64,000 nt of DNA from JBHOQX01 sp042408595 (GTDB lineage Bacteria > Chloroflexota > Chloroflexia > Chloroflexales > Roseiflexaceae): assembly GCA_042408595.1 (NCBI GenBank), contig JBHOQX010000106.1, positions 13,060-77,059 on the forward strand. The letters are read 5' to 3'. The notes under the pieces are model-generated. The model worked only from the letters and a program-made list of their open reading frames with translations. It was not told the origin of the DNA and ran no database searches. Below are positions 24,511 to 32,712 of this stretch, one piece after another. Every line of letters starts with the position of its first letter. Position 1 is the stretch's first letter. Both the position numbers and the translations under genes were made by a program.

Positions 24511-25476
24511 ATGCGCCTCGGATTTGCCGTCAAAGTGCTCGGGCGGCCCGATCTGCCCGCGAACGACACCCGCCGCTGGCAGAGCGGCCCGCACCTGCGC
24601 GTCAGCCTCGGCTACCTGCGGGCGATCTTCGCCTACCTGCAGGAAGCGCGGATCGGCATGTACCGCATCAGTTCCGACCTGGCGCCCTATGTGACGCACC
24701 CCGACAAGCCGCAGTTCCACCGGCAGATCGAGGAGTGCGCCGACGAGCTGGCCGACCTCGGCGCGCTGGCCCGCGCCCAGGGGCTCCGTCTCTCGCTCCA
24801 CCCGTCGCAGTACATCCTGCTCAACAGCCCGGACGAGGAGCTGGTGCGCACGAGTGTGGCCGATCTGGCCGCGCAGGCCGCCCTGCTCGACGGCATGGGC
24901 CTCGGCCCGGAGGCGGTCGTGGTCACCCATGTCGGCGGCGTCTACGGCGACATCGAGGCCGGCCGCGCCCGCTGGGTTGCGGCCTACGAGCGGCAGCCTG
25001 GGGCCGCCCGCCGCCGGCTCGTGCTGGAGAACGATGACACCCGTTTCGACGTCGGCGACATCCTGTGGATTCACGCCCGCTGCGGCGTGCCGCTGGTCTT
25101 CGACTACCTGCACCACTGGTGCAACAACCGCGCCGGCCTGGACGCCCACGAGGCGCTGGCCGCCTGCCTGACCACCTGGCCGCCCGGCGTCCGCCCGAAG
25201 ATCCACTTCTCCTCGCCGCGCACCGAGATGCGCCAGACGACCCGCCGCAACCGCAGCACCGGGAAACAGGAGACGGTGTACGCCCCGCCGGTCTGGAGCG
25301 GCCATTCAGATTATGTCAACCCGTTCGAGTTCATCACCTTCATGCGTGGAGCAGCGGGGCTGCCGCCGTTCGATGTCATGCTGGAGTGCAAGATGAAAGA
25401 CCTGGCGCTGCTGCGGCTACGCGCCGACCTGCCGCGCTACGGGCCGGATGTGGCCGAGGAGCTTCCGCCGGGTTGA
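24511..25476 (+). CDS. uvsE: UV DNA damage endonuclease
   Basis: UVDE nicks DNA 5' to UV photoproducts and starts an excision repair path independent of UvrABC. The 321-residue TIM-barrel protein begins LGFAVKVLG and has family blocks MYRISSDLAPY, LSLHPSQYILLNSP, VTHVGGVYGD, LVLENDDTRF, VPLVFDYLHHWCN, KIHFSSPR and HSDYVNP. The metal-binding His, Glu and Asp residues are all present. AGGAG precedes ATG 24511. The C-terminal VMLECKMKDLALLRLR is typical. It is divergent from the sensor gene upstream. Confidence 0.95.
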   Translation: MRLGFAVKVLGRPDLPANDTRRWQSGPHLRVSLGYLRAIFAYLQEARIGMYRISSDLAPYVTHPDKPQFHRQIEECADELADLGALARAQGLRLSLHPSQYILLNSPDEELVRTSVADLAAQAALLDGMGLGPEAVVVTHVGGVYGDIEAGRARWVAAYERQPGAARRRLVLENDDTRFDVGDILWIHARCGVPLVFDYLHHWCNNRAGLDAHEALAACLTTWPPGVRPKIHFSSPRTEMRQTTRRNRSTGKQETVYAPPVWSGHSDYVNPFEFITFMRGAAGLPPFDVMLECKMKDLALLRLRADLPRYGPDVAEELPPG

Positions 25477-25547
25477 GCGAAGCGGACGGCGGGGAGAGGG
25501 AGCTGTGGCGACCTGCGCTGACGCTATCTTCTCCTCTCCCGGTCTCC

Positions 25548-26051
25548 CTACCTCCCTGTCTCGCTGTCCACCGTCGCATCTCCCAGCCGGGCGAGCTCCG
25601 CTTCGATCCGAATGTTCACCAGATGCTCGACTCCGGACGGCAGCCGCAGGTTGTAGGTCAGGATCGTGCGGTGCAGCTCCGCCAGCAGCCTGTGGTACTC
25701 GGCCCGCAGCAACGAACGAGATTGTCTATCACTATGCGGCCAACGGGCATTAGCGGCGGCCAGCCAGGCCGCGACCCGCGCCCGCGCCTCGTCCACGTCC
25801 CGGCGCGCCTCGATCCAGGGCGGCGCGAAGCCGTTGGACTTGAGCAGGTGATAGCCCAGCCGGAGATCTTCGGGTACCTGCGAGTCGTCCTCCCAACGCT
25901 GCGGCTGCCCCTCGCCCGGCAGGTTGGTGAACTGCCCCTCCGCCATCGCCCGCGCGATCTTCTGATCAACCAGGCTCTCGTATGTGCGCAACGTCAGCTT
26001 AGGCTGACTGGGCTCGGGATCCTGCGGCTCTGTTTGCTCCGCTTCGGCCAT
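25548..26051 (-). CDS. DUF1992 (DnaJ homologue C28 conserved domain) protein
   Basis: A 167-residue protein with the DUF1992 signature: YESLVDQKIARAMAEGQFTNLPGEGQP, then YHLLKSNGFAPPWIE and LRAEYHRLLAELHRTILTYN. In eukaryotes the domain is found in DNAJC28; in bacteria its function is unknown. No J domain is present. It converges with uvsE. The ribosome site is weak and an internal start cannot be excluded, but the N-terminal 20 residues are merely an acidic tail. Confidence 0.85.
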   Translation of the reverse strand: MAEAEQTEPQDPEPSQPKLTLRTYESLVDQKIARAMAEGQFTNLPGEGQPQRWEDDSQVPEDLRLGYHLLKSNGFAPPWIEARRDVDEARARVAAWLAAANARWPHSDRQSRSLLRAEYHRLLAELHRTILTYNLRLPSGVEHLVNIRIEAELARLGDATVDSETGR

Positions 26052-26249
26052 GGCAGCACCGTAGCGACCGCGGAAACGAGTAGATCACGATGCACGCGAA
26101 TCGCGCGAGGAGAAAAGGGTGGAAGGCATCGTTCGCACTATATGTGCATTTTATCACGAGCACGTTGGATGTCAAGGGTCTGTATTTTATATCAAATAGA
26201 CGGGTCTATGTTGTGGGCTCGACGACGATGATCCGGCCCCTAGTTCGAC

Positions 26250-26984
26250 TTGGAAACAACGGCGCTCGACCTGGTCCGCGGGCGGATCTTCCTGGCCACC
26301 GTGCGCGACAGCCACGGCCTCGCCGCCGTTCTGGAAGCCCCGGCCGCGGCGGATGAGCCGCGCCCGATCCGCGATCTGCTGGTGCTCCATCGCAAGCGCG
26401 ACCCGGACGTGCTGGAGAACCCCAACCTGTTCGGCTCCGACCTACCATTTCTGGAAGTCGCGCCGCGGCGCACCGCATCCCGCTCGGCTGCTGCAGCGCT
26501 ACGACGAGCCGGCCCTGGGGGCCGGTCAGCCGCCGCAGCTGCTCCGCTGTCGCCGGGCGCGAGCTGTGGATACCCGGGATGAGGGGTAGCCTTTGCATTG
26601 CCCGCCGGCTGGGACGAGGCGCAGGAGCGCGCGTTGGTTGCCGAGGTCGCCGCTAGGCTCCCGCTGGGCATCCGGCTCGACTACAACGGGAGCTAACGGG
26701 CGAGGTTCGGCCAGAAGTCGCGCCAGGCCGAGCCGTTCGGCGAACGCCTCCTGGAGCCGTCGTTCCGCTGCACGGTGCTCGGCAACGTCGAAATCGCCAG
26801 CATCGAGCACTATCTCCAGGTGCTGGTGACATCCTACGCCGGGCGGCTACGCAAGGCGTTCGCGCCGGAGGACTTCGACCAGCTGCTCCGCCTCGACGAG
26901 CAGCTCGGCCTGTTCGACCGGCCGATCGCCGCCATGCAGCCGCTGGTGATTACGTGCGCTTCGGCGCTGGCGGCAGGTCGATGA
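26250..26984 (+). pseudogene. Decayed reading frame of unknown family
   Basis: Protein-like stretches in one frame are interrupted by stops at 26580, 26586 and 26694 and by a middle part that reads better in another frame. Pieces are ALDLVRGRIFLATVRDSHGL ... VLENPNLFGSDLPFLEVAP, then LPAGWDEAQERALVAEVAA ... GIRLDYNGS, then PSFRCTVLGNVEIASIEHYL ... DFDQLLRLDEQLGLFDRPIA. No family is recognised. The 3' end overlaps the TspO-like gene on the other strand by 35 bases. The 198 bases upstream are AT-rich and hold no gene. Confidence 0.45.
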
Positions 26985-27747
26985 CTGGGGAGCCCTTCCG
27001 AGGCACCCCGCCACGTGCTAGCGCGACAACCGCGGCGACCGCCACGAGCGCCGCCAGGATCCAGGCTGCCCACACAACCAGTGGCGCGCCGCTCTGCTTC
27101 TCGCCAATCCCGATGTAGGCCCAGACGATCACCAACGCATACAACCAATCGCCCAGGCGCAGAGCGATCCCCACTGCAATCGCCCCGCCGACCGCCAGGA
27201 CACCGGCGGCCAGCAGCGCGGCCGCCGGACCCTCGATGACGATGCCAGACTGATACAGCACCACCGCCACATTCACAATCGTCGCAACGGTGATCCAGCC
27301 AGCATAGATACTGAACGGGGCGCGCACCAACCAGCGCTCGGCGAGTGTCTGGTCCGACCGACGCAGCCGGGCGAAGATCAGCAGCAGCGATCCGAGCAGC
27401 GCCAACATCATCGGCAGCGTCAGCAGAATGAGATTGTAGTGCCAGAGGAAAATCCAGCCGATGTTGGCGGCGCAACTCAACAGGAACCACGGCGCGATAG
27501 CGCGCAGCACCGGGTTCTCGCGCTGTGCCGGCAGCGCCTGGTAAACGACGTACGCCACCAGGCCGAGGTAGATCAAGCCCCAGATGCCAAATACATACCC
27601 GGCGGGCGTCACCAGCACCGGGTAGCGGTCGGAAATCGCTCCGGTCGTCTGCCCGTTCAGCGGCAGCAGTGTCGCCAGCGCGTTCACGGCAATCGTGACA
27701 CCGACGGCGAGCACAGTCAGCATTTGCCGCAATCGGTCGTTGTACAT
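26950..27747 (-). CDS. TspO/MBR-like tryptophan-rich sensory membrane protein
   Basis: A 265-residue membrane protein with about seven to eight helices. LVTPAGYVFGIWGLIYLGL is the hallmark of the longer TspO-related family, followed by WFLLSCAANIGWIFLWHYN, RAPFSIYAGWITVATIVN and YALVIVWAYIGIG. Short TspO proteins bind porphyrins; the role of the long bacterial form is unclear. Start ATG 27745-27747. The far C-terminus overlaps remnants of the decayed plus-strand frame. The 170-base gap to the next gene is divergent and should hold both promoters. Confidence 0.85.
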   Translation of the reverse strand: MYNDRLRQMLTVLAVGVTIAVNALATLLPLNGQTTGAISDRYPVLVTPAGYVFGIWGLIYLGLVAYVVYQALPAQRENPVLRAIAPWFLLSCAANIGWIFLWHYNLILLTLPMMLALLGSLLLIFARLRRSDQTLAERWLVRAPFSIYAGWITVATIVNVAVVLYQSGIVIEGPAAALLAAGVLAVGGAIAVGIALRLGDWLYALVIVWAYIGIGEKQSGAPLVVWAAWILAALVAVAAVVALARGGVPRKGSPVIDLPPAPKRT

Positions 27748-27917
27748 ATCGATTCTCGTTTCTCTAGCAAACCCTGTTGGAGCCTACGCCAGCAGCGGTG
27801 TGCTGGATGTCGCACTGGCGGCTTGCTGCGCCGCCGGAAGCGTAGTAGCATAAAGCCTCCCAAGGCTCGGTGAGGCGCGTGCTCCGTTCAGCCGGGTACG
27901 AGCAAGGAGGAACCCCC

Positions 27918-28970
27918 ATGGAACTGCGGCCCATCCGCGTGGTGCACTACGGCCTTGGCGCCATCGGGCGCGATATTGCGTGCCTGGTCGCCAGCCAGCC
28001 CGGGCTGCAGATCGTTGGCGGGATCGACCGCGACGCCACCTTGCGGGGCCGCGATCTCGGCGAGATTCTGGGGTTGGCTGCCCCGCTTGGCGCCCCCGTA
28101 GGCGACGACCCCGCCACCATCCTGCAGGAAACCAGGCCGGACATTGTGATCATCGCGACCACCTCCTTCTTCCACGAGGTCTACCCGCAGGTGCTGGCCT
28201 GCATCCAGGCGCGCGCCCACGTGATCTCGACCTGCGAAGAGCTGGTGTACCCATACCCGACGGCGCCCGAGGCCGCCGCTGAGCTCGACCGACGTGCGCG
28301 CCTCAGCCAGGTTACGGTGCTGGGCGCGGGCGTCAACCCGGGCTTTGTGATGGACCTGCTGCCGCTGATGATGACCGCCCCGTGCGTCAACATCCGCCGC
28401 ATCAGCGTCGAGCGAGTGATCGACGCGAGCAGCCGGCGAAGCGGCTTTCTGCAGCGGATCGGAGCCGGGCTGACTCCCGATCAATTCCGCGATCATCTCA
28501 CGCACCAGCCTATCCGCCACATCGGCCTTCTGCAATCCATCCACATGATCGCCGACGGCCTGGGCTGGCGACTCGACCGGGTGTCGGAGTCGGTCGAACC
28601 GATCATCGCTGGCGACTGGATCCATACGCCAGCGCTAGCCATCGCGCCCGGACTGGTCGCGGGGCTGCGCCAGGTCGCCCACGGCTGGCTGCATGGGCGC
28701 GAGGCGTTGACCCTGACCTGGCAGGCGGCCCTTGGCACGCACGACACCCATGACGCGATCTGGATCGACGGAACGCCGCCGGTGCGCCTGCGGATCGAAG
28801 GCGGGCTGCACGGCGACCAGGCCGCCGCTGCGCTGATCCTGCATGCGATCCCGCGGGTGCTGGCGGCCCGGCCAGGCTTGCAGACCGTCCTGACGCTGCC
28901 GCCGCTCCACTACCAGCCCTGGCCGGAGCCCGACGTGCCATGGGTGCATCCGTGGCATCGCGCGGGTTGA
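27918..28970 (+). CDS. 2,4-diaminopentanoate dehydrogenase / dihydrodipicolinate reductase-like oxidoreductase
   Basis: A 350-residue NAD(P)-binding protein starting VVHYGLGAIGRDIACLV, a Rossmann GxGxxG variant, followed by IVGGIDRD, VIIATTSFF, ISTCEELVYPY and GAGVNPGFVMDLLPLM. This arrangement is that of Ord (2,4-diaminopentanoate dehydrogenase, ornithine degradation) and related DapB-like enzymes. AAGGAGG sits just ahead of ATG 27918. No other ornithine-fermentation gene is nearby, so the substrate stays open. Confidence 0.82.
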   Translation: MELRPIRVVHYGLGAIGRDIACLVASQPGLQIVGGIDRDATLRGRDLGEILGLAAPLGAPVGDDPATILQETRPDIVIIATTSFFHEVYPQVLACIQARAHVISTCEELVYPYPTAPEAAAELDRRARLSQVTVLGAGVNPGFVMDLLPLMMTAPCVNIRRISVERVIDASSRRSGFLQRIGAGLTPDQFRDHLTHQPIRHIGLLQSIHMIADGLGWRLDRVSESVEPIIAGDWIHTPALAIAPGLVAGLRQVAHGWLHGREALTLTWQAALGTHDTHDAIWIDGTPPVRLRIEGGLHGDQAAAALILHAIPRVLAARPGLQTVLTLPPLHYQPWPEPDVPWVHPWHRAG

Positions 28971-28987
28971 GTCGGTGGCCGCCCGGG

Positions 28988-29016
28988 TTGCCAAATCGCC
29001 GCGCGCGTGGTAGAGT
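28988..29016 (+). promoter_or_regulatory. Sigma70 promoter of the 6S-like RNA
   Basis: TTGCCA (28988-28993), 17 bases, TAGAGT (29011-29016). Transcription would begin at about 29023-29024, exactly where the closing stem of the RNA starts. Confidence 0.75.
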
Positions 29017-29023
29017 CTTAAGT

Positions 29024-29182
29024 GCCCTACGACGCTTGTGCGCGGGCTCATGTTTCGAGCCAACACCGTGTTTCAAGGGAGCCTTGCTCCGTGCGGTGGA
29101 TGCGGTCAGCCCCTGAAGCCGCGGGCGGGCACCCACCTGCGACTGCAGGTTCGAAACACACCCGCGGACGGCGGAGTAGGGC
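29024..29182 (+). ncRNA. ssrS: Probable 6S RNA
   Basis: A 159-base non-coding gene with its own promoter. The ends pair exactly (GCCCTAC at 29024-29030 with GTAGGGC at 29176-29182). A second arm pairs TGTTTCGAGCC with GGTTCGAAACA. The interior has an open GC-flanked region around CAGCCCCTGAAGCC and GGGCACCCACCTGC, as in 6S RNAs of several phyla. A long imperfect hairpin with a central bubble is the 6S architecture, which mimics an open promoter and holds RNA polymerase. Location near housekeeping genes and lack of coding potential agree. No covariance search was possible. Confidence 0.62.
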
Positions 29183-29260
29183 CGTTGTTTGCAGTCTAAA
29201 CGATGCGTCAATGCTGGCTCTACTCATCATCCGTCATGCACCGTCGCCGCCCTTCGCCCC

Positions 29261-30223
29261 ATGATCATCTTGCTTCACGGCGCGGATGAACTGGTGCGCA
29301 GCGAGGCGCTTGCCGCGCTCAAGGCGCGCATCCCGCCCGACCTGGCCGAGCTCAACACCACCACGCTCGACGGCCGCAAGCTCAAGCCGGACACGCTCGC
29401 CGCGGCCTGCGAGGCGTACCCGTTCATCGCCGAGCGCCGCCTGGTGATCGTTCACGACTTGCTGAAGCAGCAGAAGGCCGGCCCGGAGCGCGACGCGGTG
29501 CGCGACTACCTGGCCCGGGTCCCGCCGACCTGCGATCTGGTGTTCGTCGAAAGCGAGGATGTGGACCGGCGCAGCGCGATCTTCACCTGGCTGAAGAAGG
29601 CGAGCGAGAAGGGCCAGGCGGAGGTGTACGAGTTCCTGCCGCGCGAAGGGGCGGAGCTACTGCGCTGGCTGGATGAACGCGCCGCCGGGCACGGGGCCAG
29701 GATCGAGCGGGCGGCGGCGCAGCGGCTGGTCGAGTATGTCGGCAACGAGGGGCGGGCGCTGGCGAACGAGATCGCCAAGCTCGCCAGCTACGCGGGCCGG
29801 GGCGGGCGGATCACCGTGGCCGATGTCGACCTGCTGGTGCGCGACGGGCAGGAGCAGAACCTGTTCGCCTTCCTCGACGAACTGAGCCAGCGGCGGCGCG
29901 GCCCGGCGCTCCAGGGCCTGCGGCGCCTGTTCGACGATGGGCAGGCGGCGACGTACATCCTGTTCATGGTCGCCCGTCAGGTGCGCATCCTGCTGAGCGT
30001 CAAAGACCTGGCCGCGCAGCGGCTGCGCCCGGACGACATGGCGGCGCGGCTGGGGCAGCGCCCGTTTGTGGTGCGCAAGGCGCTAGAGCAGGCGCGCGGC
30101 TTCAGCGACGCCGAGCTGGCTGCGATCCACGACCGGGTGCTCGAGCTCGACCACGCCAGCAAAACCGGGCGGATCGAGGCCGAGGCGGCGCTCGACCTGC
30201 TGGTGCTGGAGATCTGTCGGTGA
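29261..30223 (+). CDS. holA: DNA polymerase III delta subunit
   Basis: The clamp-loader delta subunit, which opens the beta sliding clamp. The 320-residue protein starts LLHGADELVRSEALAAL and has RLVIVHDLL, FVESEDVDRRSAIFTWLKK, LVEYVGNEGRALANEIAKL and LLSVKDLAAQRL, the layout of HolA (Pfam DNA_pol3_delta). ATG 29261 is chosen because homology begins right there; the frame opens 24 codons earlier, into the region after the small RNA. It converges with rpsT, as in many genomes where holA and rpsT are neighbours. Confidence 0.93.
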   Translation: MIILLHGADELVRSEALAALKARIPPDLAELNTTTLDGRKLKPDTLAAACEAYPFIAERRLVIVHDLLKQQKAGPERDAVRDYLARVPPTCDLVFVESEDVDRRSAIFTWLKKASEKGQAEVYEFLPREGAELLRWLDERAAGHGARIERAAAQRLVEYVGNEGRALANEIAKLASYAGRGGRITVADVDLLVRDGQEQNLFAFLDELSQRRRGPALQGLRRLFDDGQAATYILFMVARQVRILLSVKDLAAQRLRPDDMAARLGQRPFVVRKALEQARGFSDAELAAIHDRVLELDHASKTGRIEAEAALDLLVLEICR

Positions 30224-30284
30224 GAGCGCAACGCGCCTGACGCATGGGCGCCAGACGCGATTCGGCGGACGGCAGCCTCGGCGG

Positions 30285-30551
30285 CTACTTCGCTGTGGTG
30301 GCCGCGCGCAGCTTCGCCGCCAGCCGCGACTTGCGCCGGGCGGCGTTGTTCTGGTGAATGATCCCCTTGCTCGCCGCTTTGTCCAGCGTGCGCATCGCCT
30401 CGCGCACCGCCTCCTCCGATGGGTTGCCGGAGATGATCGACAGCTCAGCCTTCTTGACCATCGTCTTGGCGCGCGAGCGATAGGCCTGGTTGCGCAGGCG
30501 CTTGCGCTCGTTCGACCGAATGCGCTTCTCGGCAGACTTGGTGTTCGCCAA
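30285..30551 (-). CDS. rpsT: 30S ribosomal protein S20
   Basis: An 88-residue basic protein beginning MANTKSAEKRIRSNERKRLRN and ending with SKGIIHQNNAARRKSRL, diagnostic for S20, which binds 16S rRNA early in 30S assembly. The start is TTG (30549-30551), with GGGGAGGA well spaced ahead of it. A weak start codon is known for S20 in other bacteria, where it takes part in autoregulation. Its promoter is at 30627-30655. Confidence 0.97.
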   Translation of the reverse strand: MANTKSAEKRIRSNERKRLRNQAYRSRAKTMVKKAELSIISGNPSEEAVREAMRTLDKAASKGIIHQNNAARRKSRLAAKLRAATTAK

Positions 30552-30626
30552 CGTCGGTATCCTCCCCTATAATGGCGCAGATGTCAGTATTGGCCGGCAA
30601 TGCAATCCATTTCGCACTAAGGTGCG

Positions 30627-30655
30627 ATTATAGCAGAAAGCATGCGGCCGCGCAA
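30627..30655 (-). promoter_or_regulatory. Sigma70 promoter of rpsT
   Basis: Reading leftwards: TTGCGC (30650-30655), 17 bases, TATAAT (30627-30632). It leaves a leader of about 70 bases before the TTG start. The same TTGCGC-17-TATAAT pattern occurs at 32383. Confidence 0.7.
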
Positions 30656-30672
30656 ATGCCGCGGGAGATGCG

Positions 30673-32307
30673 ATGAGGAGCCAGGCACCCGCCGGGCGCA
30701 GCACACGGGCAGCGGGTCGCTGGAGCACTTTCGGCAACGCGCTGGTCGTCGCCACCGGCTACCTGCTGAGCCGCGTGCTCGGCCTGGCCCGCGAGGTGCT
30801 CATCTCGGCGCAGTTCGGCACCAGCCCGGCCCTGGACGCCTTCCGCGCCACGTTCAGCGTGATCGACCTGGTGTATCTGGTGATCGCTGGCGGCGCGCTG
30901 GGCACGGCGTTCATCCCGGTCTTCGCCGGGCTGCTGGCCGAGGGGCGCGACGACGACGCCTGGCGCCTGGCCAGCGGCGTCCTGCACGTCGCCCTTGTCG
31001 CGCTGGCCGTGGCCTGCGGGCTGCTGGCGGTGTTCGCCGGGCCGGTCGTGGCGCTGACGGTCGGGCGCGGCTTTCCGCCGGAGCAGCAGGCGCTCACCGC
31101 TGGCCTCCTGCGCGTGATGCTCCTCCAGCCGGCGCTGCTCGGCATCGGCGGGCTGGCCAAGGCGACCCTCGAGTCGTTTGATCGCTTCGCGCTGCCGGCG
31201 CTCGGGGCCAATCTGTACAACCTGGGCATCATCGCCGGGGCGCTGCTCGCGCCGTGGCTCGGCATCGCCGGGCTGGTGTACGGGGTGATCGGCGGAGCGG
31301 CGCTGTTCCTGCTGGTGCAGGCACCCGGCCTCCGCGCCGTCGGGGCGCGCTACCGGCCCGCGCCGCTGCGCTCGGTGGTGGGTCTCGGCCGCGTCGGGCG
31401 ACTGCTGCTGCCGCGGCTCTTCGGGCAGGCCGCCTGGCAGATCAACCTGATCGCCGTCACCAGTTTCGCCTCGACCCTCGGCAGCGGGGCGGTCGCGGCC
31501 AACGCCTATGCCTTTCAACTGATGCTGCTGCCGTACGGCCTGGTGGCGCTGAGCCTCGGCACGGTGATCTTCCCCCAACTGGCGCGGCGGTTCGCCGCCG
31601 GCGAGCGCGAGGCGTTTCGGGCGGCGGTGCTCGGCGCGCTGCGCCCGGTGCTGTTCCTGGCGCTGCCCGCCGCCGCGCTGCTGGCGACGCTCGGCGGGCC
31701 GCTGGTGCAGGCGCTGTTCCAGCGCGGCGCCTTCGACGCCGCCTCGACCGGGCTGACCGCCGAGGCGCTGCGGGCCTATGCGCTCGGCCTGACCGCCTTT
31801 TCGGCCTCCGAGATCCTGGTGCGCGCCTTCTTCGCCATGCAGGACACCCGCACGCCGGTGTTCGTCGGCATCGGCGTGGTGGCGCTGAACATCGCGCTCG
31901 GCTGGGCGGCGCTGCGCGGCGGGCTGGGGCTGGGCGGGCTGGCGCTGGCGTTCAGCCTCGCCACTACGCTGGAGGCGCTGGCGCTGCTCGGGCTGCTGGC
32001 CGGCCGGCTGGGCGGGCTGCCGCCCGGCGCCGCCGGAGCGCTCGGGCGAATGCTCCTGGCGACCGCCGCCTGCGCCTTGCTGGCGGCCGGGATCGGGGCG
32101 CTGTCGCAGCCGCTGCTGCCCTGGCTCGACCCGGCCGGCTACCGCTGGCCGCGCGACTTCCCGGCGTTGGCGCTCTGGCTGCTGCTGGCCGGCGGCGCAG
32201 GCGTGCTGGCCTATGCTGGCATGGCCGCGCTGCTGCGGCTCGACGAACTGCGGGTGTTGGCCCGGAAGCTGCGGGCGGCCCGACGGCCCGGCGCCGATGG
32301 AGATTGA
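30673..32307 (+). CDS. murJ: Lipid II flippase MurJ
   Basis: A MATE-like (MOP superfamily) flippase moving lipid II across the membrane for peptidoglycan synthesis. It has 544 residues with about 14 helices and the MurJ signatures GYLLSRVLGLAREVLISAQFG, TSPALDAFRATFSV, GTAFIPVF, and PYGLVALSLGTVIFPQLARR. GGGAG is ahead of ATG 30673. It is divergent from rpsT with about 120 bases between. The C-terminus ends in a basic tail. Confidence 0.93.
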   Translation: MRSQAPAGRSTRAAGRWSTFGNALVVATGYLLSRVLGLAREVLISAQFGTSPALDAFRATFSVIDLVYLVIAGGALGTAFIPVFAGLLAEGRDDDAWRLASGVLHVALVALAVACGLLAVFAGPVVALTVGRGFPPEQQALTAGLLRVMLLQPALLGIGGLAKATLESFDRFALPALGANLYNLGIIAGALLAPWLGIAGLVYGVIGGAALFLLVQAPGLRAVGARYRPAPLRSVVGLGRVGRLLLPRLFGQAAWQINLIAVTSFASTLGSGAVAANAYAFQLMLLPYGLVALSLGTVIFPQLARRFAAGEREAFRAAVLGALRPVLFLALPAAALLATLGGPLVQALFQRGAFDAASTGLTAEALRAYALGLTAFSASEILVRAFFAMQDTRTPVFVGIGVVALNIALGWAALRGGLGLGGLALAFSLATTLEALALLGLLAGRLGGLPPGAAGALGRMLLATAACALLAAGIGALSQPLLPWLDPAGYRWPRDFPALALWLLLAGGAGVLAYAGMAALLRLDELRVLARKLRAARRPGADGD

Positions 32308-32382
32308 GTGCGGATTGTAGATTGGAGATCGACGGGCGGCTGCCCTGGCCCCTTGCCCCCAGCCCCAGCCCCTGGTGCCGAG

Positions 32383-32411
32383 TTGCGCCATCGCGCCCAC
32401 CCCGCTATAAT
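32383..32411 (+). promoter_or_regulatory. Sigma70 promoter of the YnjB-type transporter operon
   Basis: TTGCGC (32383-32388), 17 bases, TATAAT (32406-32411). The predicted start near 32418 leaves a leader of about 295 bases. Confidence 0.72.
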
Positions 32412-32417
32412 CCGCAC

Positions 32418-32712
32418 CACAGCCGCTCGTACGATCGCAACATCCGATCTCGGGCCCGGTATCGCACAGAATCTGTGGTAGCACGCGGCGCTCGCCGCGC
32501 GCGACGGGGTGATCGTATGTCTGCTCAGGGAACACGCGCTGTCGCCCGGCGTGATGCCGAATCGCAGATCGCAGAGAGGCGGCCCCTGATCCGATTCCTC
32601 AGAGGTTGTCTGCAACGCGCCCGGCGCAGGAATCGTGGCGGGCTGCGCCCGGCACACCGCCCCGTTTCAGACAGCTTCTCAGGCCAGGCCCGGTAGACGA
32701 AAGGAGACGAGG
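32418..32712 (+). promoter_or_regulatory. Long 5' leader of the transporter operon
   Basis: About 295 untranslated bases between the predicted start and ATG 32713. It contains GGCGCTCGCCGCGCGC hairpin-like blocks, and its last part (32641-32682) matches the leader of the Liv permease at 1317-1358. I tested it by eye against the TPP riboswitch core (CTGAGA, ACCC, GAACCTGATC) and did not find those. Its length and shared element suggest a regulatory RNA of unknown type. Confidence 0.4.

Noticed and set aside
29140..29160. GGTTCGAAAC resembling a tRNA T-arm
   Set aside because: No acceptor, D or anticodon arm fits around it; it pairs with TGTTTCGAGCC in the 6S-like RNA.
30628..32535. 635-codon minus-strand frame opposite murJ
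   Set aside because: Low-complexity antisense shadow; murJ motifs are on the plus strand.
32418..32712. TPP riboswitch ahead of the YnjB-type gene
   Set aside because: The conserved CTGAGA, ACCC and GAACCTGATC blocks are absent.
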